Assembly: GCA_038330365.1 (NCBI GenBank)
Contig: JBBQNY010000080.1
Coordinates: 1 to 12,675 of the forward strand
DNA length: 12,675 nt
From: JBBQNY01 sp038330365
Lineage (GTDB): Bacteria; Pseudomonadota; Gammaproteobacteria; Xanthomonadales; Ahniellaceae
Direction: 5' to 3'
Of the stretch, positions 6,283-12,675 are shown piece by piece (within the stretch, counting starts at the first letter, position 1; the number at the start of each line of letters is the position of its first letter). The position numbers were made by a program, and so were the translations under genes. The notes under the pieces are model-generated. The model did not search any database. It saw nothing but the letters and a program-made list of their open reading frames with translations, and had not been told where the DNA came from.

Positions 6283-7704
6283 GTGCTTTTCAACTCGCTG
6301 ACGTTTGTCGCGTTCTTCGCGGTGGTGCTTGTCCTGCATCGCTTGCCACTGTCCTGGCGGACGAAGAAGCTCAACCTGCTCATCGCCAGCTATCTGTTCT
6401 ACGCGGCGTGGAGCCCGCCCTTCGTGGTGTTGCTGTGGCTGTCGACGCTGGTCGACTGGGTGGTGGCGCGGAAGATCCACGCCAGCGACAACCCGAATCG
6501 TCGCCGCGCGTTGCTGCTGGTGTCGATCGCGGTCAATCTCGGCCTGCTCGGCTACTTCAAGTACGGCGGCTTCCTGCTCGAGAATTTCTCGGTCCTGATG
6601 GCCGGGTTCGGCGTCGTCTGGAAGGCGCCGGCGTGGGACATCATCCTGCCGGTCGGCATCTCCTTCTACACGTTCCAGACGATGTCCTACACGCTGGACG
6701 TCTACCACCGGCGAAGTCCGCCCGGCGATTCACTGCTCGACTTCTCGCTGTTCGTCACCTTCTTCCCGCAACTGGTGGCGGGCCCGATCGTGCGGCCCAC
6801 CGACCTGCTGCCGCAGTTCGCAAGGCCTGTGGTTGCAAGCGCGCAGCAGCTTTCGTGGGGACTGATGCTGATCGTGCTCGGTCTGTTCCAGAAGATCGTC
6901 ATCGCCGATGGCATGCTGGCGCCGGTCGTGGACAGGGTCTACGGCAGCGCGGAAGCCGTCGCCCCCCTCGATGCATGGCTGGGCACGCTCGCGTTTTCGG
7001 GGCAGATCTTCTGCGACTTCGCCGGCTACACCACCATCGCGATCGGTGTGGCGCTGATGCTCGGCTTCTCGCTGATCGACAACTTCCGCTATCCCTACGC
7101 CGCCATCGGCTTCTCCGACTTCTGGCGGCGCTGGCATATCTCGCTGTCGAGCTGGCTGCGCGATTACCTCTACCTGCCACTGGGCGGCAACCGCAAGGGT
7201 CCCGGCCGGACCTACGTCAACCTGATGCTGACCATGCTGATCGGAGGCCTCTGGCACGGCGCGGCGTGGACTTTCGTGGTGTGGGGCGGTCTGCACGGGC
7301 TGTACCTGGTGGTCGAACGGTTCCTGCGCCAGCGCATTGGCAACTGGGCGCTGTGGGATCGCTGGCTTTCCCGCTTCGCGCTGGGCGCGCTCACCTACGC
7401 GCTGGTCAACATCACCTGGGTGTTCTTCCGCGCGCAGGACTTCACCAGCGCCTGGCGGCTGCTCGGCGCCATGCTCCTGATCGAAGGCGGCGGCAAGCCG
7501 GTGCTGGAAACCTGGTCGGTGCTGAGCTGCGTCGTGCCGATCACCGCCATGCTCGCTCTGCACGCGTATATGCGCGAACGTCAACTGCACGCGGAGGTCC
7601 AGCGCCTGCCACCGGTACTCGTGGGCGCACTCTGGGGCGCGATGGTGTTCCTGATCGCAATCACGCAGGGAGGAAGCGATGCCTTCATCTACTTCCAGTT
7701 CTGA
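6283..7704 (+). CDS. MBOAT family membrane O-acyltransferase (AlgI/DltB type)
   Basis: A 473-residue polytopic enzyme of the membrane-bound O-acyltransferase family. Relatives such as AlgI (alginate), DltB (teichoic acid) and PatA/PatB-type systems carry acyl groups across the inner membrane for attachment to an extracytoplasmic polymer. The N-terminus MLFNSLTFVAFF is characteristic of AlgI. Family hallmarks are PVGISFYTFQTMSYTLDVY (about 124-142), FFPQLVAGPIVRP, DFWRRWHISLSSWLRDYLY with His285, and GGLWHGAAW with His325, the invariant active-site histidine equivalent to AlgI His322. About ten membrane segments are apparent. Length and motifs are complete. The start is GTG, preceded by a G-rich ribosome site. 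It overlaps the next gene by 26 bases, so both are made together. With no alginate or cellulose genes near, the acceptor polymer is unknown. Confidence 0.93.
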   Translation: MLFNSLTFVAFFAVVLVLHRLPLSWRTKKLNLLIASYLFYAAWSPPFVVLLWLSTLVDWVVARKIHASDNPNRRRALLLVSIAVNLGLLGYFKYGGFLLENFSVLMAGFGVVWKAPAWDIILPVGISFYTFQTMSYTLDVYHRRSPPGDSLLDFSLFVTFFPQLVAGPIVRPTDLLPQFARPVVASAQQLSWGLMLIVLGLFQKIVIADGMLAPVVDRVYGSAEAVAPLDAWLGTLAFSGQIFCDFAGYTTIAIGVALMLGFSLIDNFRYPYAAIGFSDFWRRWHISLSSWLRDYLYLPLGGNRKGPGRTYVNLMLTMLIGGLWHGAAWTFVVWGGLHGLYLVVERFLRQRIGNWALWDRWLSRFALGALTYALVNITWVFFRAQDFTSAWRLLGAMLLIEGGGKPVLETWSVLSCVVPITAMLALHAYMRERQLHAEVQRLPPVLVGALWGAMVFLIAITQGGSDAFIYFQF

Positions 7705-8800
7705 AGTCATGCAAACGACACCCGGCATGTTGGGCGGCGCGAGCTACGAGCGTCCGCTGCCGCGACTGTCCGGGCGGATCGTGCTGGCGTTTGCGCTCGT
7801 GGTGGCGCTGGGGAGCCTCGTCCTGTGGGAAGCCGGCTGGCGCCGCTACGGCAGCGAGCCCGCCATCCGCAACAGCGAGAGCCTGTGGGCGGGGCAGCGT
7901 CGCCGCATCGACGAGGGTGAAGGCAACCGCACCGTCATCGTCAGCTCGTCGCGGCTGCTCTTCGATATACAGCTTCCGGTGTGGGAGCGCGTAACCGGCG
8001 AGCGGCCGATCCAGCTCGGACTCGAGGGCACCTCGCCGGTGCCAGTGCTCGAGGATCTAGCCGAGGATCCCGACTTCACCGGACGGCTGCTGGTGGGCGT
8101 GTCGCCTGGGCTGTTCTACAGTGGCTTCCGCTACCGCAAGGCGGCGATTGAACGCTACGGGAAGGAAACACCGGCGCAGTGGATGGGCCAGCAGATCTCG
8201 CAATACCTGCTGGAACCGTGGCTGGCGTTCTATGACCCGGATTTCGCACTGTTCACCGTACTCGAGCGCGTGCCCTGGCCGGTGCGCGGTGAACTGGTGC
8301 CTTACAAAGACGTGCGCAAGCTCAGCGTCGGTGATGCCGATCGCAACAACCGCATGTGGCGCAAGCTGGAGACCGACCCGGCCTACGCCGCACTGGCGCA
8401 GCGCATCTGGGCGCAGGGCTTCAATCGTCCACCGCCGATGGGCCCGGCTGCGGCGGCAAAGAATCTCGAGGCGCAGATTGACAAGGCCGCGGCCGCCGTG
8501 GCGAAGCTGCGTGCACGCGGTGTGCCGGTCGTGTTCCTGCGGGCGCCCAGCGACGACGAATTCCTCAAGGCGGAAGACCACGAGTTCCCGCGAGCCCGCA
8601 CCTGGGACGTGCTGATCGAGCGCAGCGGCGCGCCCGGCCTGTACTTCGAGGACCACCCGGAGATGCAGGGCTATCAGCTGCCCGAGTGGTCGCACATGAC
8701 CGGTGCGGAAGCGGACCGCTTCACGGCCGCAGTCGTGCCGCTGATCGAAAAGGCCTTCGCGCAGCAACGCGCCGCCGCAGAGGATCCGCCCACGCGCTGA
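7679..8800 (+). CDS. Membrane-anchored SGNH/DltD-like partner of the MBOAT acyltransferase
   Basis: A 373-residue protein with one N-terminal helix (about 33-51) and a periplasmic body. VIVSSSRLLFDI has Ser89-Ser90-Ser91-Arg92 in the position of the GDS/GSS block I of SGNH acyl-hydrolases and DltD. LPEWSHM near the C-terminus places Glu336 three residues before His339, as in the block V DxxH with Glu for Asp. VVFLRAPSDDEF resembles the strand before the C-terminal block of DltD/AlgJ-like proteins. In known systems this partner takes the acyl group from the MBOAT protein and transfers it to the polymer, or binds the acceptor. The start at 7679 has AGGGAGGA four bases upstream; ATG 7709 is an inferior in-frame alternative. 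Family assignment is from motifs and gene pairing, not overall similarity. Confidence 0.78.
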   Translation: MPSSTSSSEVMQTTPGMLGGASYERPLPRLSGRIVLAFALVVALGSLVLWEAGWRRYGSEPAIRNSESLWAGQRRRIDEGEGNRTVIVSSSRLLFDIQLPVWERVTGERPIQLGLEGTSPVPVLEDLAEDPDFTGRLLVGVSPGLFYSGFRYRKAAIERYGKETPAQWMGQQISQYLLEPWLAFYDPDFALFTVLERVPWPVRGELVPYKDVRKLSVGDADRNNRMWRKLETDPAYAALAQRIWAQGFNRPPPMGPAAAAKNLEAQIDKAAAAVAKLRARGVPVVFLRAPSDDEFLKAEDHEFPRARTWDVLIERSGAPGLYFEDHPEMQGYQLPEWSHMTGAEADRFTAAVVPLIEKAFAQQRAAAEDPPTR

Positions 8801-8821
8801 TCGCTGTACGCCACACGGCTG

Positions 8822-8840
8822 GATCCGCGCTCCGCGGATC
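8822..8840 (+). terminator. Hairpin after the acyltransferase cassette
   Basis: GATCCGCG-CTC-CGCGGATC is a perfect 8-bp stem with a 3-base loop, 21 bases after the stop codon. A GC-rich stretch rather than a T run follows, so factor-independent termination is doubtful; it is nevertheless well placed to separate the cassette from icd. Confidence 0.4.
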
Positions 8841-8868
8841 GCCGCTACCCGGCGGGCGGGGAAACCGC

Positions 8869-8874
8869 GACAAT
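8869..8874 (+). promoter_or_regulatory. Candidate -10 box for icd
   Basis: GACAAT, the same hexamer seen before the amidotransferase gene, occurs 72 bases before the icd start in otherwise very GC-rich sequence. The resulting leader of about 65 bases contains a repeated GGCTGGCG and ends with AGGGGGAA, the icd ribosome site. No clear -35 box is visible. Confidence 0.35.
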
Positions 8875-8946
8875 GCCCGTTCTGCGTCGGCGGGCTGGCG
8901 ATTCCGCTTCCGGCTGGCGCGCGCATGTCCACCAGGGGGAATTGCA

Positions 8947-10329
8947 ATGGCTGACGCCCAGACCGCTCAGATCGACGAATCGACGCAACCCAAGGCACCG
9001 TCCAAACCAGTGCCGCTCACGCCACCGCCGGGCGGCCAGCGCATCACCAACGATCGCGGCCGCTTGACCGTTCCCGACAGGCCCGTCATTCCTTTCATCG
9101 AAGGCGACGGCACCGGCCCTGATATCTGGCGTGCAGCCGTGCGCGTGCTGGATGCCGCGGTCCGACACGCCTACGGCGACAAGCGCCAGCTGATGTGGAT
9201 GGAAGTGCTCGCCGGCGAGAAGGCCTTCAATGCGGTCGGCGACTGGCTGCCGGAATCCACCGTCGCTGCCTGCCGCGATTATCTGGTGTCCATCAAGGGA
9301 CCATTGACTACGCCGGTCGGTGGCGGCATCCGCTCGCTCAACGTCGCGCTGCGGCAGATGCTCGATCTGTACGTGTGCCTGAGGCCCGTGCGCTGGTTCG
9401 AGGGCGTGCCCTCGCCGGTCAACTCGCCCGACAAGATCAACATGACGATCTTCCGCGAGAACACCGAGGACATCTACGCCGGCATCGAATTTGCGCCGGG
9501 CTCACCCGAGGCGGCCAAGTTCCTGTCGTTTCTCCAGACCGAGTACCCAAAGCAGTTCGACAAGATCCGCTTCGGCACGCAGGAGAAATCCGACAGCTGG
9601 CAGCAGTTGCTGGAGACTTCCGGCGCGCCCGCGCGCAAGGTCGACGTGCAGGTCGGTATCGGCATCAAGCCGGTCAGCTATCTCGGCACCGAGCGCATCG
9701 TGCATTCGGCGATGGCGTACGCGATCAAGACCGGCGCGAAGTCGCTCACGATCGTGCACAAGGGCAACATCATGAAGTTCACCGAAGGCGCGTTCCGCGA
9801 CTTCGCCTACCAGGTCGCGCGCGAATTCTTTGGCGCGGTCGAACTCGATGGTGGCCCGTGGCACGTCATCCCGGAAGGCAAGCCGGGCGCGGGCCTCATC
9901 ATCAAGGACTCGATCGCGGACGCGTTCCTGCAGCAGATCCTGCTGCGCCCCGCCGAATACGACGTGGTGGTCACGCTCAACCTCAATGGCGATTACCTCT
10001 CCGACGCATTGGCCGCGCAAGTCGGTGGCATCGGTATCGCACCGGGTGCGAACATCAATTACCTGACCGGACATGCGGTGTTCGAGGCCACGCACGGCAC
10101 CGCACCGAAGTACGCCAACATGGACAAGGTGAATCCCGGTTCGGTGATCCTGTCGGGCGAGATGATGCTGCGCTATCTCGGCTGGACCGAGGCTGCCGAC
10201 GCGATCATCACCGCCATGGATCGCGCCATCGCCAACAAGCACGTCACCTACGACTTCGCGCGCCTGATGGAAGGCGCAACCCTGGTCAAGTGCTCCGAGT
10301 TCGCTGACGAGGTGATCAAGGCGCTGTAG
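8947..10329 (+). CDS. icd: NADP-dependent isocitrate dehydrogenase
   Basis: Cytosolic TCA-cycle enzyme converting isocitrate to 2-oxoglutarate and CO2 with reduction of NADP+. The 460-residue protein aligns almost throughout with E. coli Icd: PFIEGDGTGPDI, GPLTTPVGGGIRSLNVALRQ, FRENTEDIYAGIE, HKGNIMKFTEGAFRD, GDYLSDALAAQVGGIGIAPGAN and HGTAPKYA. NADP-specific residues Lys388, Tyr389, Tyr435 and Arg439 correspond to E. coli Lys344, Tyr345, Tyr391 and Arg395. Ser130 corresponds to Ser113, the substrate-binding residue phosphorylated by AceK, so control by that kinase is possible. The protein is about 44 residues longer than the E. coli enzyme: some 17 at a Pro-rich N-terminus and about 25 inserted between KIRF (206-209) and GIGIKP (237-242). 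ATG 8947 has AGGGGGAA upstream; the open frame extends to 8686 but overlaps the previous gene. Confidence 0.97.
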   Translation: MADAQTAQIDESTQPKAPSKPVPLTPPPGGQRITNDRGRLTVPDRPVIPFIEGDGTGPDIWRAAVRVLDAAVRHAYGDKRQLMWMEVLAGEKAFNAVGDWLPESTVAACRDYLVSIKGPLTTPVGGGIRSLNVALRQMLDLYVCLRPVRWFEGVPSPVNSPDKINMTIFRENTEDIYAGIEFAPGSPEAAKFLSFLQTEYPKQFDKIRFGTQEKSDSWQQLLETSGAPARKVDVQVGIGIKPVSYLGTERIVHSAMAYAIKTGAKSLTIVHKGNIMKFTEGAFRDFAYQVAREFFGAVELDGGPWHVIPEGKPGAGLIIKDSIADAFLQQILLRPAEYDVVVTLNLNGDYLSDALAAQVGGIGIAPGANINYLTGHAVFEATHGTAPKYANMDKVNPGSVILSGEMMLRYLGWTEAADAIITAMDRAIANKHVTYDFARLMEGATLVKCSEFADEVIKAL

Positions 10330-10335
10330 GCCTCA

Positions 10336-10365
10336 CGCCTGCCCGGCCACAAGGCCGGGCAGGCG
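10336..10365 (+). terminator. Strong GC hairpin terminating icd
   Basis: CGCCTGCCCGGCC-ACAA-GGCCGGGCAGGCG is a perfect 13-bp stem with a 4-base loop, beginning 7 bases after the icd stop. There is no downstream T run, as is common for terminators in very GC-rich genomes. Position and stem strength make a transcription end or mRNA-stabilising role likely. Confidence 0.65.
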
Positions 10366-10652
10366 CGCACGCGCGCAAGCCGACTGTGCCGCATGCGTGC
10401 GGCTGGCATCCGCCGTGTTCGACGCTCCAGCGTTCAACAAGTCTGCGGCCCGGCAGATGCGACTGAAGGCGCGGAACTCGCTGCCGGCGTAGTGAATGAG
10501 GCCAACCAGAGGCTGCAGCCAAGCAGCGCGCCGTCGAAGAGGCTTCACAATTCCCGGTGCAGAGTGCACTTTCTCGCAACGCGCCGCATTCGTGGCTCAT
10601 GCGCGCGCACTAAAGTGCACTTTAGCTCCGGTTCTCGGGAGAGCATGGGAGT
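10366..10652. other. Non-coding region between convergent genes, with hairpins and paired boxes
   Basis: About 290 bases with no credible coding sequence. It contains GCCGCA-TGCG-TGCGGC (10388-10403), an 11-bp inverted repeat with two mismatches around CC (10416-10439, TGTTCGACGCT/AGCGTTCAACA) and the two AGTGCACTTT boxes at 10563 and 10614. It lies between icd (rightward) and a leftward gene ending at 10653, so both genes end here and no promoter is expected. Confidence 0.6.
10563..10625. promoter_or_regulatory. Two AGTGCACTTT boxes, one in a 16-bp perfect palindrome
   Basis: AGTGCACTTT occurs at 10563-10572 and again at 10614-10623, exactly 51 bases apart. The second lies in CTAAAGTGCACTTTAG (10610-10625), a perfect 16-bp palindrome, and both have GTGCAC at the centre. 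Spacing near five helical turns and dyad symmetry look like paired binding sites for a dimeric DNA-binding protein, yet the location between two convergent genes is not a normal operator position. The regulator and function are unknown. Confidence 0.4.
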
Positions 10653-10991
10653 TCAGGGCGGATCCGCCGCTGATTTGGCCTCGATCAGCTTGTCGCCCTC
10701 ATCGAAGCGCAATCCGATATCACCAATCCAGACGAACCCTTCCTTCACGTAGGGATCGGTGCCGGGCCGAACGCGCACGGCGGCGTCAATCACACTTTGC
10801 CGAGTTGCATTCTCGCTCGCCGCCTCGGATATCACGGCAAACGACTGCAGTGCGACTTTGCGTGCGGCGTCGAGGGAGCTCCGCATCAGCACATGCTCCG
10901 CGACGCCATTGTTGAGCTTGATCACCCAGAAAACGTTGCTCGCCGCAAGCCAGGCAAATAGCAGAAGGATCGTGAAGATGCTTCGATTCAT
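10653..10991 (-). CDS. Small membrane-anchored protein of unknown function
   Basis: A 112-residue protein I do not recognise. One hydrophobic helix at about residues 5-22 (IFTILLLFAWLAASNVFW) is followed by an Ala/Ser-rich helical stretch (30-75) and a short segment, DPYVKEGFVWIGDIGLRFDEGDKLIEAKS, that looks like a few beta strands. No cysteine or catalytic motif is seen. It is probably an inner-membrane protein with a small periplasmic domain. The start ATG is preceded by GAGGTG at five bases on the minus strand, which supports a real gene. It is the only leftward gene here and is divergent from the DUF6159-like gene, with 232 bases between. A 12-bp palindrome, GGCGGATCCGCC (10657-10668), lies in its last codons. 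Confidence 0.72.
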   Translation of the reverse strand: MNRSIFTILLLFAWLAASNVFWVIKLNNGVAEHVLMRSSLDAARKVALQSFAVISEAASENATRQSVIDAAVRVRPGTDPYVKEGFVWIGDIGLRFDEGDKLIEAKSAADPP

Positions 10992-11171
10992 TCATGCACC
11001 TCACTGTTGCGGGCCCAACGACGCCGCCGGAGACAGCGTTCTTCATTCTCCGCAAGCTCCCACGAGTGTAGGCACGATCGCTGCCCATCGCGCGGATTCG
11101 ACCGCAACCCGGGACGGACGGCCGAGGGTTCGGACTCGTCAGACCACATCGCTGACGATGGGTCGTGCGCC

Positions 11172-11177
11172 TATACT
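11172..11177 (+). promoter_or_regulatory. Candidate -10 box for the DUF6159-like gene
   Basis: TATACT matches five of six -10 consensus bases, unusual in this GC-rich sequence, and lies 46 bases before the start codon. CTGACG at 11152-11157 is the nearest -35-like hexamer, but the 14-base spacing is too short for it to be convincing. On the opposite strand TACACT (11065-11070) may serve the divergent small gene. Confidence 0.4.
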
Positions 11178-11223
11178 TTGGCGGCGTCATCGACGCGCAT
11201 CAGTTCGTAAACAGGGAGTGGAC

Positions 11224-12060
11224 ATGTTCGAGAAATTTTCGCATAGCTGGGAGCTGGTCAAATCCAGCGCGGCGGTGCTCAGCTCCGACAAGGAACTGCT
11301 GATCTTCCCGCTGCTCTCCGCGATCTGCTCCGTCATTGTCGCTGCGAGCTTCTTCGTGCCGGCCGTTCTCAGTGGCCTGTTCAATCCCGATGACCCGAGC
11401 CCGGTGTTTTATGTGCTCCTGTTCGCGTTCTATGTCGTGCAGTACTTCGTCATCATCTTCTTCAATTCGGCGCTGATCGGCGCAGCGATGATCCGCCTTG
11501 ATGGCGGCGATCCGACGGTTGCTGACGGCTTCAATATTGCGCGCTCGAAACTGCCGGCGATTCTCGGCTACGCCGTGATCGCGGCGACGGTCGGCGTGAT
11601 ATTGCGCGCCGTGCAGGAACGCTCCGATGTTCTTGGTCGCATCGTGGTCGGCATGATCGGACTCGGCTGGACCGTCGTGACATTTCTTGTTGTGCCGGTG
11701 CTGGTCAGCCAGGACATCGGACCGATCGATGCGCTCAAGCGCAGCGGCGAGCTGCTGAAGAAGACCTGGGGCCAGAACCTGATCGGCACCGGCGGCATCG
11801 GCCTTGTGTTTGGCCTGATCATGGTCGCGCTGATGGTTCTCGGTGGTGGTCTGGTCATGGCCGCTGTCTCCAGTGGCAGTGGCGTGGTCATGGTGACCAC
11901 CGTGGGGCTCGTGGGATTGGCGCTGCTACTGACGGTCCTCATCCAGGCGGCGTTGCAGGGCGTTTACGCAGCCGCGCTGTATCGCTTCGCCACGTCTGGC
12001 GAAGCAGGCGGGGCATTCGGCACGGAACTTCTTGAAGGCGCCTTCAAGCTCAAGGCCTGA
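11224..12060 (+). CDS. Six-helix membrane protein, DUF6159-like
   Basis: A 278-residue polytopic membrane protein with hydrophobic segments at about 25-50, 61-90, 110-128, 138-162, 188-215 and 220-250. The opening FSHSWELVKSSAAVLSSDKELLIFPLLS and the later loop DIGPIDALKRSGELLKKTWGQNLIG match my memory of the DUF6159 family, whose role is unknown; in these proteins an amphipathic start leads into the first helix and a basic loop precedes the fifth. No enzymatic motif is present. GGGAG at 11214-11218 precedes ATG 11224 by five bases, which fixes the start even though the open frame extends to 10759. It appears to be transcribed alone. Confidence 0.8.
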   Translation: MFEKFSHSWELVKSSAAVLSSDKELLIFPLLSAICSVIVAASFFVPAVLSGLFNPDDPSPVFYVLLFAFYVVQYFVIIFFNSALIGAAMIRLDGGDPTVADGFNIARSKLPAILGYAVIAATVGVILRAVQERSDVLGRIVVGMIGLGWTVVTFLVVPVLVSQDIGPIDALKRSGELLKKTWGQNLIGTGGIGLVFGLIMVALMVLGGGLVMAAVSSGSGVVMVTTVGLVGLALLLTVLIQAALQGVYAAALYRFATSGEAGGAFGTELLEGAFKLKA

Positions 12061-12149
12061 GGGCGGCTCGCCTTTGGGCATCAGCCTTCCGTCTGTTTGA
12101 CGAAGCACGGACTTGCTGCGGTTTCCAAGATAAATAGGCAGGACAGCTT

Positions 12150-12169
12150 TGTAGGAGGCCTCCCGCGAC
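12150..12169 (+). repeat. Shortened REP-like element
   Basis: TGTAGGAGGCCTCCCGCGAC starts with the same TGTAGGAG head as the REP at 2788 and ends with CGCGAC, like many Xanthomonadaceae and Pseudomonas REPs. The central stem is reduced to the palindrome GGAGGCCTCC, so it looks like a related or decayed member. It is the only recognisable element in the 207 bases between 12061 and 12267 apart from a weak TATGCT box at 12230. Confidence 0.45.
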
Positions 12170-12267
12170 GCATCGTCATTCAGATGAACTCGAGCTTCAA
12201 GCTTCACGGTCGTCGCGCTGGGAAATGACTATGCTCGTCGTTCCAGACATTCAGTGAAAACCGTCCG

Positions 12268-12675
12268 ATGAATAATTCTTCCCTGGCTTACGAACTCGAC
12301 TCCCAGCTGCGCGGTGCGCCATTGGAACGCATGGCCCAGCACATCGGCATCGATCCCTCACAGGCGAGCGCCGCGATCAGCGCTGCGCTGCCGCTCCTCA
12401 TCGGCGCGCTGGGCCGCAACGCCAGCCAGCCGCAGGGTGCGCAATCTCTGTTCGGCGCATTGCAGAAAGACCATACCGGTCTGGACCTCGGCAGTGTGCT
12501 GGGCTCGGTGCTCGGCAATGGCGGCCAGGGTGGACAGATCCTTGGCCATATTTTCGGCGGCAAGCAGCCGCGCGCCGAACGCGGCGTGGGCCAGGTTGCC
12601 GGAATCGGCAGCGACAAGGCCGGCGCGCTGATGCAGATGCTGGCGCCGATCGTGATGTCCTATCTGTCCAGCAAA
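12268..12675 (+). CDS. DUF937/YidB-like protein, cut by the window end
   Basis: An open frame of 136 codons with no stop before the window ends, so the 3' end is missing. The sequence begins MNNSSLAYELDSQLRGAPLERMAQHIGIDPSQASAAISAALPLLIGALGRNAS, the repeated helical pattern of the DUF937 family (related to YidB of E. coli), in which a helix-turn-helix-like segment is followed by ALPLLLGAL. A glycine-rich linker (about 78-98, VLGSVLGNGGQGGQILGHIFGG) and a second helical half (LMQMLAPIVMSYLSSK) follow, also usual for the family. The function is not established. ATG 12268 has no strong ribosome site (AAAACCGTCC precedes it), but the family pattern starts directly after it and the next ATG is 20 codons on. 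Confidence 0.85.
   Translation, partial: MNNSSLAYELDSQLRGAPLERMAQHIGIDPSQASAAISAALPLLIGALGRNASQPQGAQSLFGALQKDHTGLDLGSVLGSVLGNGGQGGQILGHIFGGKQPRAERGVGQVAGIGSDKAGALMQMLAPIVMSYLSSK

Noticed and set aside
6408..7994. 528-codon plus-strand frame overlapping the MBOAT gene
   Set aside because: Arg/Ala/His-rich shadow translation; the MBOAT frame carries the conserved family motifs.
8686..8946. N-terminal extension of isocitrate dehydrogenase
   Set aside because: It overlaps the preceding gene's end and a hairpin; the AGGGGGAA ribosome site sits just before ATG 8947.
10759..11223. N-terminal extension of the DUF6159-like protein
   Set aside because: It overlaps the divergent small gene, and the ribosome site and family-like start are at 11224.
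12053..12075. Possible terminator after the DUF6159-like gene
   Set aside because: Only a 4-5 bp imperfect stem (GGCG/CGCC) with three T residues after it; too weak to call.

Overview
The window looks like one end of a contig from a high-GC gammaproteobacterium, most likely of the Xanthomonadales/Lysobacterales (Xanthomonadaceae or Rhodanobacteraceae). This assignment is an inference. It rests on the base composition, on TGTAGGAG-type REP elements, on a hairpin-rich intergenic block containing an AAGAGAAAGTAACCAAAGAGA-like segment of a kind I recall from that group, and on an enterobacterial-style NADP-dependent isocitrate dehydrogenase. No rRNA, tRNA, integrase, transposase or CRISPR array is visible.

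Layout. Positions 1-175 are a run of C homopolymers that looks like a low-quality contig end, followed directly by a fragment of an inverted REP core. A complete GspE/PilB-type secretion or pilus ATPase gene follows (272-2095) with no other secretion gene after it. Then comes about 840 bp of non-coding DNA (2096-2934) packed with inverted repeats, two diverged copies of a direct repeat and a REP hairpin. A three-gene rightward operon (2935-6103) encodes a class I glutamine amidotransferase, a BPSS1780-like polytopic membrane protein and an unrecognised membrane-anchored protein with eight cysteines. The first pair overlaps by 4 bp and the second pair is 14 bp apart with a very strong ribosome binding site. 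Next is a two-gene cassette (6283-8800): an MBOAT O-acyltransferase (AlgI/DltB type) and an overlapping membrane-anchored protein with SGNH/DltD-like motifs. It resembles the machinery that moves acyl groups across the inner membrane to O-acylate a cell-surface polymer, but no polymer synthesis genes are nearby.

The second half carries icd (8947-10329), ended by a strong GC hairpin, and a hairpin-containing intergenic region with two AGTGCACTTT boxes spaced exactly 51 bp apart. A small leftward membrane-anchored protein gene (10653-10991) is divergent from a rightward six-helix DUF6159-like membrane protein (11224-12060). The window ends inside a DUF937/YidB-like gene (12268 onward).

Most genes are chromosomal housekeeping or envelope genes. 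I see no clear defence or mobile system. The observations most worth following are the composite hairpin/direct-repeat block at 2142-2810, the free-standing MBOAT/SGNH acylation pair, the amidotransferase operon with its apparently leaderless first gene and HPE-to-HPD change, the 25-residue insertion in isocitrate dehydrogenase, and the paired palindromic boxes at 10563-10625.
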